Assembly: GCA_900765525.1 (NCBI GenBank)
Contig: CAAFRY010000268.1
Span: 1 to 6,756, forward strand
Origin: an uncultured Blautia sp.
GTDB taxonomy: Bacteria; Bacillota; Clostridia; Lachnospirales; Lachnospiraceae
Length of the DNA stretch: 6,756 nucleotides
Reading direction: 5' to 3'
Shown: positions 1-5,928 of the stretch, in pieces
How positions within the stretch are numbered: the first letter of the stretch is position 1
How the letters are laid out: every line of letters starts with the position of its first letter
The notes under the pieces: model-generated
Database searches by the model: none
What the model was told of the DNA's origin: nothing
Seen by the model: only the letters and a program-made list of their open reading frames with translations
Program-made: the position numbers and the translations under genes

Positions 1-12
1 GAGGATTGTATC

Positions 13-1194
13 ATGATTGTAGAACCCAAAGTAAGAGAGTTTATCTGTACTACAGCCCATCCCCAGGGATGCAGGGAAAATGTGAAGGAACAGATTGCAT
101 ATGTAAAAAAACAGGGAATTTCCGGAGGACCGAAGAAGATTCTGGTTATCGGAGCTTCCACAGGGTATGGCCTGGCTAGCAGAATTACTGCCGCTTTCGG
201 ATGTCATGGGGCCACACTGGGAATTATGTTTGAAAAACCCTCAAACGGAAAAAGAACCGCCACACCAGGTTGGTATAACACTGTAGCTTTTGAGGAAGAG
301 GCAGCCAAAGAGGGACTGTATGCTAAATCCATTAACGGAGATGCTTTCTCTAAAGAAGTAAAAGAGCAGGCTATAGATATGATTCGGAAAGACTTAGGCA
401 AAGTGGATATGGTTATCTACAGCTTAGCTGCGCCCAGAAGAACAGATGCTCAGGGAAAAACATGGGTGTCTTCTTTAAAGACAACAGATAAAGAATTTAC
501 AGAGAAGAGCCTTGATTTAAAGACAAATACTATTGTGACCAAGACCGTGGAGCCGGCTCAGGGAGAGGAGCTGGAAGGCACCATTAAGGTAATGGGCGGC
601 GAGGACTGGATGGATTGGATAGACGCACTGAAAGCTGCAGATGTACTGGAGAAGGATGCGTTGACTGTAGCCTATTCTTATATTGGTCCTGAGCTTACAT
701 ACCCTATTTATTATGACGGAACCATCGGACAGGCTAAGCGCCATCTGACAAAGACAGCAGGAGACATCAACGAGAAATATGAGGATGTGAAGGCTTATAT
801 TTCTGTAAATAAGGCTCTGGTTACACAGGCCAGTGCAGCTATCCCCATTGTGCCGCTGTATTTTGCCATTCTTTACCGGGTGATGAAAGACCAGGGAAAT
901 CACGAGGGATGTATTGAGCAGATTGCCAGACTCTTCAAGGACAAGCTGCTGGCAGAGCAGGTACCTACAGATGAAGAGGGAAGAATCCGTATGGATGACT
1001 GGGAGCTGTCTGCGCCGGTACAGGAGCAGGTACAGAAGGCTTGGAAGCAGGTAACCTCAGAGAATGTAAAAGAGCTGTCTGATATTGAAGGATATTGGGA
1101 TGACTTCTATCATATGTTCGGTTTCCACTATGATAATATCGACTATGGAAAAGATGTTGAAATAGAAACTGCAATCCCCAGCCTGGCAGAATAA
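13..1194 (+). CDS. fabV: FabV/Ter-family NADH-dependent trans-2-enoyl-ACP/CoA reductase
   Basis: This enzyme reduces the trans-2 double bond of enoyl-ACP or enoyl-CoA in the cytoplasm. FabV members complete the fatty acid elongation cycle, while the close relative Ter makes butyryl-CoA from crotonyl-CoA. The 393-residue length is typical of the family. Visible features are the family N-terminus (EPKVREFICTTAHPQGC, residues 4-20), a glycine-rich cofactor loop GASTGYG (47-53), an acidic residue after the second strand (FEKP, E74) that in this family goes with NADH preference, and YSLAAPRR (136-143). The catalytic Tyr-X8-Lys pair is Y233/K242, with the second conserved tyrosine at Y223; the family block AAIPIVPLY lies at 275-283. 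The ATG is preceded by GAGG at 1-4 with 8-base spacing. The next gene is convergent, so this one ends its transcription unit at the downstream hairpin. Sequence alone does not separate the ACP (FabV) from the CoA (Ter) role. Confidence 0.95.
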   Translation: MIVEPKVREFICTTAHPQGCRENVKEQIAYVKKQGISGGPKKILVIGASTGYGLASRITAAFGCHGATLGIMFEKPSNGKRTATPGWYNTVAFEEEAAKEGLYAKSINGDAFSKEVKEQAIDMIRKDLGKVDMVIYSLAAPRRTDAQGKTWVSSLKTTDKEFTEKSLDLKTNTIVTKTVEPAQGEELEGTIKVMGGEDWMDWIDALKAADVLEKDALTVAYSYIGPELTYPIYYDGTIGQAKRHLTKTAGDINEKYEDVKAYISVNKALVTQASAAIPIVPLYFAILYRVMKDQGNHEGCIEQIARLFKDKLLAEQVPTDEEGRIRMDDWELSAPVQEQVQKAWKQVTSENVKELSDIEGYWDDFYHMFGFHYDNIDYGKDVEIETAIPSLAE

Positions 1195-1257
1195 AAGAGA
1201 CTTTGGCCTTTGGAAAGCTTTGCTTTAGAAAGCTGTCCGGCTGAATGTCTGGGAAAC
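1195..1257. other. Short 3' untranslated spacer after fabV
   Basis: This non-coding stretch lies between the fabV stop and the terminator. It contains a small AAAGC/GCTTT hairpin possibility near 1214-1226. It also carries a nine-base direct repeat (AAAGCTGTC at 1229-1237) of the left terminator arm (1261-1269). Nothing gene-like is visible. Confidence 0.4.
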
Positions 1258-1307
1258 AAAAAAGCTGTCTCACGGACCGGGATGTTCCGGTCCTGAGGCA
1301 GCTTTTT
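1258..1307. terminator. Bidirectional intrinsic terminator between convergent genes
   Basis: A long hairpin has its left arm at 1261-1280, a six-base loop at 1281-1286 and its right arm at 1287-1305. The pairing is nearly perfect, with one bulge and one G-U-type mismatch, and the inner part is GGACCGG/CCGGTCC. On the + strand the right arm runs into five T (1303-1307). On the - strand the six A at 1258-1263 give a U-tract. The same structure can therefore end fabV from the left and the DUF1292 gene from the right, whose stop codon is about 13 bases away. Confidence 0.92.
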
Positions 1308-1318
1308 GTATCAGGGGA

Positions 1319-1708
1319 TTATAAATCCTTTTCGCTTTTCAGATTTGCGATGAAATCATGGAACGCCTCAGCGGCAGCCATGTATTCATCCTCCCTCTCA
1401 ATATTTGTTACCACAGGATTGTCACCTTCTTCTGCATAGCGGAACAGATAAGTCTCCCCATCCGGGCTTTTTCCATCCTTATTCAGAGGAACCAGGGCAA
1501 TATATTCACCGAAGCCCTCTACCGGAAAGGTGGTAAGCACTGCACATTCCAGCACAGTGTCATCCTCCAGGGTCAGTTTAATCGTAGGATTTGGCACTTT
1601 GGGAATGGTGCCTTTGCCGGCGCCTGCACTGGAACAGTCGGCTGTACAGGAAGCACAGTCGCTGGGCTTACATGCCCCAATATCTGTGCTGTAGGTTTCT
1701 TCACTCAT
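1319..1708 (-). CDS. DUF1292-family protein with cysteine-rich N-terminus
   Basis: This 129-residue protein matches the DUF1292 (UPF0473, YrzB-like) family, small Firmicutes proteins of unknown biochemical function. The core runs from about residue 42 to 112: a TIKLTLEDD strand, an aliphatic 'FGEYIALVPLN' segment (66-76), 'ETYLFRYAEEGD' (85-96) and an acidic 'EDEYMAAAEAF' helix (106-116), in the family order. A cysteine cluster precedes the core at C13, C18, C21 and C25 (C-X4-C-X2-C-X3-C), followed by a Gly/Ala/Ser linker and a PKVPNP turn. The cluster could bind zinc or an Fe-S centre, which is inference. The start is supported by GAGG on the - strand (1717-1720), 8 bases before the ATG. It has its own promoter and the shared terminator, so it is probably monocistronic. 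The assignment rests on motif recognition. Confidence 0.82.
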   Translation of the reverse strand: MSEETYSTDIGACKPSDCASCTADCSSAGAGKGTIPKVPNPTIKLTLEDDTVLECAVLTTFPVEGFGEYIALVPLNKDGKSPDGETYLFRYAEEGDNPVVTNIEREDEYMAAAEAFHDFIANLKSEKDL

Positions 1709-1811
1709 TTTTATAACCTCGTTCTTTCTTCAGAATGTAATGGCGCATGTCCGTACAGAACATAGACAAGAAACCCAGGGACCGTTAAGAAGGGCCGGGG
1801 CTTGGCGCCGT
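1709..1811 (-). other. Leader region of the DUF1292 gene (about 100 nt)
   Basis: This is the stretch between the predicted transcription start of the - strand promoter and the ATG. Apart from the ribosome binding site at 1717-1720 there is a heptamer (CCGTTAA on the + strand) repeated at 1782-1788 and 1808-1814, and a GC-rich patch (about 1791-1810) that can fold only weakly. I recognise no riboswitch or T-box motif. Confidence 0.35.
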
Positions 1812-1818
1812 TAAAAAT

Positions 1819-1847
1819 ATTCTACCAGATACAGGGAGGGAATGCAA
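1819..1847 (-). promoter_or_regulatory. Sigma-A-type promoter for the DUF1292 gene
   Basis: Read on the - strand, a TTGCAT -35 box (1842-1847) is followed by exactly 17 bases and a TAGAAT -10 box (1819-1824). This spacing is ideal for the housekeeping sigma factor. It predicts a start near 1811 and a leader of about 100 nt. The call is by motif and spacing only. Confidence 0.65.
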
Positions 1848-1874
1848 TCCGGGAACCCAGAAAGGATTTGCATT
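1841..1874. promoter_or_regulatory. Inverted repeat spanning both divergent -35 boxes (candidate operator)
   Basis: The left arm AATGCAATCC (1841-1850) and right arm GGATTTGCATT (1864-1874) are inverse complements apart from one extra T. They surround a smaller GGGAACCC inverted repeat at 1851-1858. Each arm contains the -35 hexamer of one of the two divergent promoters, and the complementarity extends beyond the hexamers. A dimeric regulator bound here would block or affect both promoters. No regulator gene lies in the window, so the operator role is inference. Confidence 0.4.
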
Positions 1875-1896
1875 TTCAGGTAAGGAACCTTATAAT
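1868..1896 (+). promoter_or_regulatory. Sigma-A-type promoter for the ClC operon
   Basis: A TTGCAT -35 box (1868-1873) is followed by 17 bases and a perfect TATAAT -10 box (1891-1896). The predicted start near 1903 leaves a short leader of about 25 bases before the TTG codon. This is the only convincing promoter seen for the four-gene + strand cluster. Confidence 0.75.
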
Positions 1897-1912
1897 GAAA
1901 CTAATTCTACAC

Positions 1913-1920
1913 AAGGGAGG
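1913..1920 (+). promoter_or_regulatory. Ribosome binding site fixing the TTG start of the ClC gene
   Basis: AAGGGAGG lies 8 bases upstream of the TTG at 1929. An in-frame TAA at 1902 rules out a start further upstream, so the rare TTG codon is the best supported start. Confidence 0.8.
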
Positions 1921-1928
1921 AAGCTGCT

Positions 1929-3500
1929 TTGAAAAAGGATACATCTTATACTATCAGAAGGGCCGAGCATTTCAAGGCAACCTTGACCGCAGAGGGATTT
2001 CTGGTAGGAGCTGTGGCGGGCCTGGTAGTTCTGGCTTACAGGGTTTTGCTGGAGTATGCCGGGGCAGGGACAGAGCTTGTTTTAGAATACGGAAAAAAAT
2101 ATCCGGCTGCAGCTATTGCCTGGTTTTTGGTTCTGGCAGGACTGGCCTGTATCGTAGGAAGACTGGTAAAATATGAGCCCATGATTTCCGGAAGCGGGAT
2201 TCCCCAGGTAGAGGGAGAGATGATGGGAAAGCTGGAACAGGTTTGGTGGAAAGTGATTCCAGCCAAATTTTTGGGAGGATTTCTTTCTCTTTTTGCCGGA
2301 TTGTCCCTGGGAAGAGAAGGCCCTTCCATTCAGATTGGAGCCATGACCGGAAAGGCAGTATCAAAGCTTTTGGACAGGGGAAAGACCGAGGAGCGGTATC
2401 TGCTGACCTGCGGGGCAAGCGCAGGGCTGGCGGCAGCCTTTCATGCCCCGCTGGCCGGCGTTATGTTTTCTTTGGAAGAAATACATAAAAGCTTTTCTGT
2501 GTCTGGTTTGATTTCAGTTATGCCTGCCTCTATTACGGCGGATTATATTTCCAGCCAGTTTCTGGGGTTTTCCTCTGTGTTCCGTTTTGATATAGGACTG
2601 GAGGTACAGCCCGGTTATTACTGGCATATTTTGATTCTGGGAGTTATCCTGGGTTTTTTGGGAGCTTTTTATAATAAGATGACTCTTTGGGTCCAGAACC
2701 TGTACTATAAAGTAAAAGGTCTTAATGAGACCACCAGACTTTTTCTGCCCTTTCTGCTGGCGGGAATCCTGGGTCTTGTTATGCCGCAGGTGTTGGGCAG
2801 CGGACATGAGCTGATAGAAAATGCTGCAGGAGGAGGCCTGGCTTTAACTACTTTGCTGGTGCTGCTGGGTGTGAAATTTATTTTCTCCTTGCTGTGCTTC
2901 GGTTCCGGTGCCCCGGGGGGGATTTTCTTTCCCCTGCTGGTGCTGGGAGCTTTGATTGGAGGGGTATACAGCACTTTTGCAGTGGAATTTATGGGGCTTC
3001 CGGCCTCCTATATCAGCAATTTTGTGCTGCTGGCCATGGCGGGATATTTTACGGCCATTGTCAGGGCTCCTATTACCGGTATTATTTTGATTTTTGAGAT
3101 GACGGGGCAGGTCAGCCAGATGCTTTCCATGTCTCTGGTATCTATTGCAGCTTACCTGGTGGCTACGGCCCTGAAATCAGAGCCTATCTATGAAAGCCTG
3201 CTTAATGGTCTTTTGAAGCGCCGGGGCCAGGAAGTACCGGGAAAGACAGGGGAAAAACTGCTCCAGGAGTTTGTCGTGAGCTACAACAGCGTTTTACAGG
3301 GAAAAATGATACAGCAGATACAGTGGCCCAGAAATTGTCTGCTGGTAGCAGTAAAAAGAAATGAAGCGGAATTGATTCCCAAGGGGAGGACCATACTTAT
3401 GGCAGGGGACACCCTTGTGACTATGAGCGATGAAGCAGATGCGCCGGCTGTATATGATTATATGGAAAAGGCATGTGCGGAAAGAAGAGACATAAAATAA
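1929..3500 (+). CDS. ClC-family Cl-/H+ antiporter with C-terminal RCK_C domain
   Basis: This 523-residue membrane protein of the voltage-gated chloride channel family probably exchanges chloride for protons across the cytoplasmic membrane. The ion-pathway signatures are present in order: GSGIPQ (88-93, central serine S89), GREGP (128-132, gating glutamate E130), the EE pair after LAGVMFSL (E183-E184, E184 matching the proton glutamate of E. coli ClcA), GGIFFP (330-335) and the chloride-coordinating tyrosine Y421 in EPIYESL. Both glutamates being present favours an antiporter over a channel. GREGP and GSGIP argue against a fluoride CLC-F exporter. The transmembrane core covers about residues 22-425. 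Residues about 440-512 resemble an RCK_C/TrkA_C domain, a cytosolic ligand-binding module also found in potassium transporters. It is the first gene of the operon, starts with TTG behind a strong ribosome binding site, and is followed by the GH13-like gene after 32 bases. Confidence 0.93.
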   Translation: MKKDTSYTIRRAEHFKATLTAEGFLVGAVAGLVVLAYRVLLEYAGAGTELVLEYGKKYPAAAIAWFLVLAGLACIVGRLVKYEPMISGSGIPQVEGEMMGKLEQVWWKVIPAKFLGGFLSLFAGLSLGREGPSIQIGAMTGKAVSKLLDRGKTEERYLLTCGASAGLAAAFHAPLAGVMFSLEEIHKSFSVSGLISVMPASITADYISSQFLGFSSVFRFDIGLEVQPGYYWHILILGVILGFLGAFYNKMTLWVQNLYYKVKGLNETTRLFLPFLLAGILGLVMPQVLGSGHELIENAAGGGLALTTLLVLLGVKFIFSLLCFGSGAPGGIFFPLLVLGALIGGVYSTFAVEFMGLPASYISNFVLLAMAGYFTAIVRAPITGIILIFEMTGQVSQMLSMSLVSIAAYLVATALKSEPIYESLLNGLLKRRGQEVPGKTGEKLLQEFVVSYNSVLQGKMIQQIQWPRNCLLVAVKRNEAELIPKGRTILMAGDTLVTMSDEADAPAVYDYMEKACAERRDIK

Positions 3501-3521
3501 AAATCCATAAGGGAGAGAAAT

Positions 3522-3527
3522 GAGGTG
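3522..3527 (+). promoter_or_regulatory. Ribosome binding site for the GH13-like gene
   Basis: GAGGTG lies shortly before the TTG at 3533, with 7 bases between GAGG and the start codon. A TGA in the same frame at 3521-3523 excludes an upstream start. An ATG at 3520 opens a different frame that stops after nine codons. The next in-frame Met (residue 39) would cut into the first strand of the N-terminal domain. Confidence 0.7.
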
Positions 3528-3532
3528 CCGGT

Positions 3533-5434
3533 TTGGACAAACTAGATAAAGGGAAAAAGGATGGACTGCAGGCTGAGGCCGGAGAGGCCAGGCAGCCGGG
3601 CATTAGAAGAAGAGAGCATGGCTGGGAGTTTACGGCTCAGGTTCCTATGGGGAGCCGGGCCTGGCTGGTTATATACGGAAAAGAGGGAGAAGAAACAGAG
3701 CTTCCTTTTCCTGAGGAAAGCAGACAGGGAGACCTGCTTTCCATTTTTGTAAAGGGGCTTCGGGAGGAAATCCGGTATAATTACCGCATAGATAAACAAG
3801 TGGTTTTGGATTCCCGGGCCAGGTATCTGTGCCATGCCCCGGCTTTTGGGGAAAAGCCTTCCCAGAATCTGTGCTGTGGGTGGAAAAAGGATAAATATGT
3901 CTGGGAAGAGGGGGATTTTCAGCCCAGAGCCTTTTCCGAGTCTGTGTTTTATAAAGTGCAGGTCCGCAGTTTTACCATGCATAAAAGCTCTAAAGTGAGA
4001 AAAAGGGGAACCTTTCAAGGTCTGGAGCAGAAGCTGCCCTATTTAAAAGAGCTGGGGGTCACAGGAATCCTGCTGATGCCTGCCTATGAATACAGAGAAC
4101 GTGTAGGTGTAAAAAAGAGAGGACAGCAGTACGGATATGAGGAAGATAAAGAGGAAAATGTGAAAGTAAACTGCTGGGGCTATACGGGAGATGCCTGTTA
4201 TTTTGCCCCTAAGGCTGCCTTTGCCGCCACGGCCAATCCGGTGCGGGAATTTAAGCATATGGTAGAGGCCATGCACCGGCAAGGGCTGGAATGCCTGATG
4301 GAGTTTTATTTTGACGGCAGCACAGCGCCTTCCGCTATGCTGGATATTGTAAAATTTTGGAAAACAGAATACCACATTGACGGCTTCCATCTGATGGGAA
4401 AGGGAATCTGCCAGGAGCTGTTTATAAAGGAGCCTCTTTTGTCCAGGACCAAGCTGATGTTCCATGATGTGGACGGGGCTGCTGTTTTAGAGGGACGCAG
4501 GCCGGTTTTTAAAAACAGTGCAGAATATAACGAAGGCTTTCTCTACTGTATGCGCCGGGTGCTGAAGGGGGATGAACAGATGCTGGATGAGCTGATGTTC
4601 CGCAGCAAAAGAAATCCTTCCTGCAACGGCGTGATAAATTATATGGCAGACCAGGATGGCTTTACTATGGGAGATATGGTTTCCTATGAGGAGCGGCATA
4701 ACCAGGAAAACGGAGAGGATAACCAGGATGGCGTGGAGTACAATTGCACCTGGAACTGCGGGGCTGAAGGTCCCACCAGAAAGCAGGCTATTGTGAGCCT
4801 GAGAAGGAAACAGCTGAGAAATGCTTTCTGTCTGCTTTTGTTTTCCCAGGGAACACCTTTGATTTATCAAGGAGATGAATGGGCAGGCACCCAGAAGGGG
4901 AATAATAATGCGTGGTGCCAGGATAATGAGATTGGATGGCTGGACTGGACCGGAGCCAGGAAAAACGAAAAGCTGCTGGCCTTTGTGAAGGAAGCCATTG
5001 GTTTCCGCAGGGCAAATCAGGTATTCCATATGGAAGAGGAGCCTAAGGGAGCAGATTATAAAGCCCTTGGGTATCCGGACATATCCTACCACGGAGAACA
5101 GGCCTGGTATGTGTCCAGGGACAGCGTCAACCGCCATCTTGGCATTATGTATTGCGGAGATTATGCAGGACAGGACAGGGAATTTGTCTTTGTAGCCTGC
5201 AATTTCCACTGGATGTCTCACAACATAGCTTTGCCGGGAATCCTGGAGGAGATTTCCTGGCAGATAGTTATGCGCACTGATGAAGAAGAAGGCTTTTGTG
5301 AGAAAAAGGAAAAGATTAAGGGGAAGACTATAGAGATTCCTCCCAGGACAATAATCATATTAACAGGAAAGCAGGATGAGAGAGCATGCGGGTCTGGCAA
5401 CATTTTAAGACGATTACAAGGCACAAGCTTTTAG
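3533..5434 (+). CDS. GlgX/isoamylase-like GH13 protein, catalytic residues lost (probable pseudoenzyme)
   Basis: This 633-residue protein has the layout of bacterial glycogen debranching enzymes (GH13_11): a CBM48-like N-terminal domain (about 25-105), a TIM barrel (about 138-500) and a C-terminal beta domain (about 515-611). GlgX-like blocks include CWGYTGDACYFAP (214-226), DGFTMGDMVSYEERHN (375-390), NGEDNQDG (393-400), WNCGAEGPT (407-415), SQGTPLIYQGDEW (438-450) and GNNNAWCQDNEIGWLDW (456-472). The active site is broken. Region I reads EFYFDGS (257-263) instead of DVVYNHT. Region II reads GFHLM (284-288) instead of GFRFD, so the nucleophile is Met. Region III reads KLMFHD (307-312) where KLIAEP is usual, so the acid/base Glu is His. 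In region IV Gln374 replaces the His and only Asp375 remains. Hydrolysis is therefore unlikely, and glucan binding or a regulatory role is inferred. The start is TTG. The last 20 or so residues extend past the normal domain end and overlap the next gene. Confidence 0.88.
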   Translation: MDKLDKGKKDGLQAEAGEARQPGIRRREHGWEFTAQVPMGSRAWLVIYGKEGEETELPFPEESRQGDLLSIFVKGLREEIRYNYRIDKQVVLDSRARYLCHAPAFGEKPSQNLCCGWKKDKYVWEEGDFQPRAFSESVFYKVQVRSFTMHKSSKVRKRGTFQGLEQKLPYLKELGVTGILLMPAYEYRERVGVKKRGQQYGYEEDKEENVKVNCWGYTGDACYFAPKAAFAATANPVREFKHMVEAMHRQGLECLMEFYFDGSTAPSAMLDIVKFWKTEYHIDGFHLMGKGICQELFIKEPLLSRTKLMFHDVDGAAVLEGRRPVFKNSAEYNEGFLYCMRRVLKGDEQMLDELMFRSKRNPSCNGVINYMADQDGFTMGDMVSYEERHNQENGEDNQDGVEYNCTWNCGAEGPTRKQAIVSLRRKQLRNAFCLLLFSQGTPLIYQGDEWAGTQKGNNNAWCQDNEIGWLDWTGARKNEKLLAFVKEAIGFRRANQVFHMEEEPKGADYKALGYPDISYHGEQAWYVSRDSVNRHLGIMYCGDYAGQDREFVFVACNFHWMSHNIALPGILEEISWQIVMRTDEEEGFCEKKEKIKGKTIEIPPRTIIILTGKQDERACGSGNILRRLQGTSF

Positions 5435-5922
5435 TGATGAAGTATTGCTTCAAAATGGGACTGTATTGGCAGGGACTGGTACATGATTTGTCCAAGTATT
5501 CCTGGACAGAGTTTTCTGTAGGCTGCCGGTATTACCAGGGAGACAGGAGTCCAAATAATGCAGAGAGAGAGGCCACTGGCCTTTCTACCTCCTGGATTCA
5601 CCATTACGGAAGAAACAAGCACCACTTTGAGCATTGGGTGGATTATGGTATTGACTGTGATACTGTGATACAGGGGGTGCCTATGCCCCGGCGGTATATT
5701 GCGGAGATGGTGGCGGACAGAATCAGTGCCTCCCGGAATTATCATCCGGATACCTATACGGACAGGGCGCCTCTGGATTATTTTTTATGGAGCAAGGACA
5801 AGCTTTGGTTTGTACATGAAAGTACCAACAGAGATTTGGAACTGCTTTTGCGGATGCTGGCCAAGAAGGGGGAAAAGGAAACACTGAGATATATCAAGCA
5901 GGTTTATTTGAAAGGAAAGTAA
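5386..5922 (+). CDS. DUF5662-family protein, HD-like histidine/aspartate pattern
   Basis: I recognise this 178-residue protein as a DUF5662 family member, a family of unknown function. There is no signal peptide or membrane helix, so it is probably cytosolic and mostly helical. Potential metal ligands are H13, the H33-D34 pair in GLVHDLSKYSWTEF (30-43), H72-H73, H79-H80 and H83 in the histidine-rich stretch 71-84, and D111 in MVADRISASR. A His/His-Asp/His/Asp order is reminiscent of HD-domain phosphohydrolases, but this is my inference and not a proven homology. The ATG lies inside the preceding gene (49-base overlap) behind AGGA at 5373-5376, 9 bases upstream. Starting after the GH13 stop (GTG at 5434 or ATG at 5437) would remove the N-terminal HFKTITRHK segment that looks conserved in the family. 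It is probably translationally coupled to its neighbour. Confidence 0.8.
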   Translation: MRVWQHFKTITRHKLLVMKYCFKMGLYWQGLVHDLSKYSWTEFSVGCRYYQGDRSPNNAEREATGLSTSWIHHYGRNKHHFEHWVDYGIDCDTVIQGVPMPRRYIAEMVADRISASRNYHPDTYTDRAPLDYFLWSKDKLWFVHESTNRDLELLLRMLAKKGEKETLRYIKQVYLKGK

Positions 5923-5928
5923 AGAATT

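Noticed and set aside
517..903. 128-codon open frame on the - strand inside fabV
   Set aside because: It is antisense to the conserved catalytic part of FabV and its translation matches nothing recognisable.
1358..1765. 135-codon + strand open frame opposite the DUF1292 gene
   Set aside because: The opposite strand encodes a recognisable DUF1292 protein with promoter, ribosome binding site and terminator. This frame has none of these.
1791..1815. GC-rich patch with GGCGCC as a possible terminator or riboswitch
   Set aside because: The pairing is short and irregular, there is no T-run on either strand placed as a terminator would need, and no known riboswitch motif is visible.
1802..2176. 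124-codon + strand open frame before and into the ClC gene
   Set aside because: It overlaps the promoter, operator and start of the ClC gene in another frame and has no family resemblance.
4487..5221. Long 244-codon open frame on the - strand
   Set aside because: It lies fully antisense to the well-supported GH13-like gene, shows no recognisable domain or plausible protein composition, and has no ribosome binding site that I could see.
5434..5439. Alternative DUF5662 starts directly at the GH13 stop (TAGTGATG)
   Set aside because: They would avoid the overlap but would remove the apparently conserved N-terminal HFKTITRHK segment, and the ATG at 5386 has an AGGA at good spacing.
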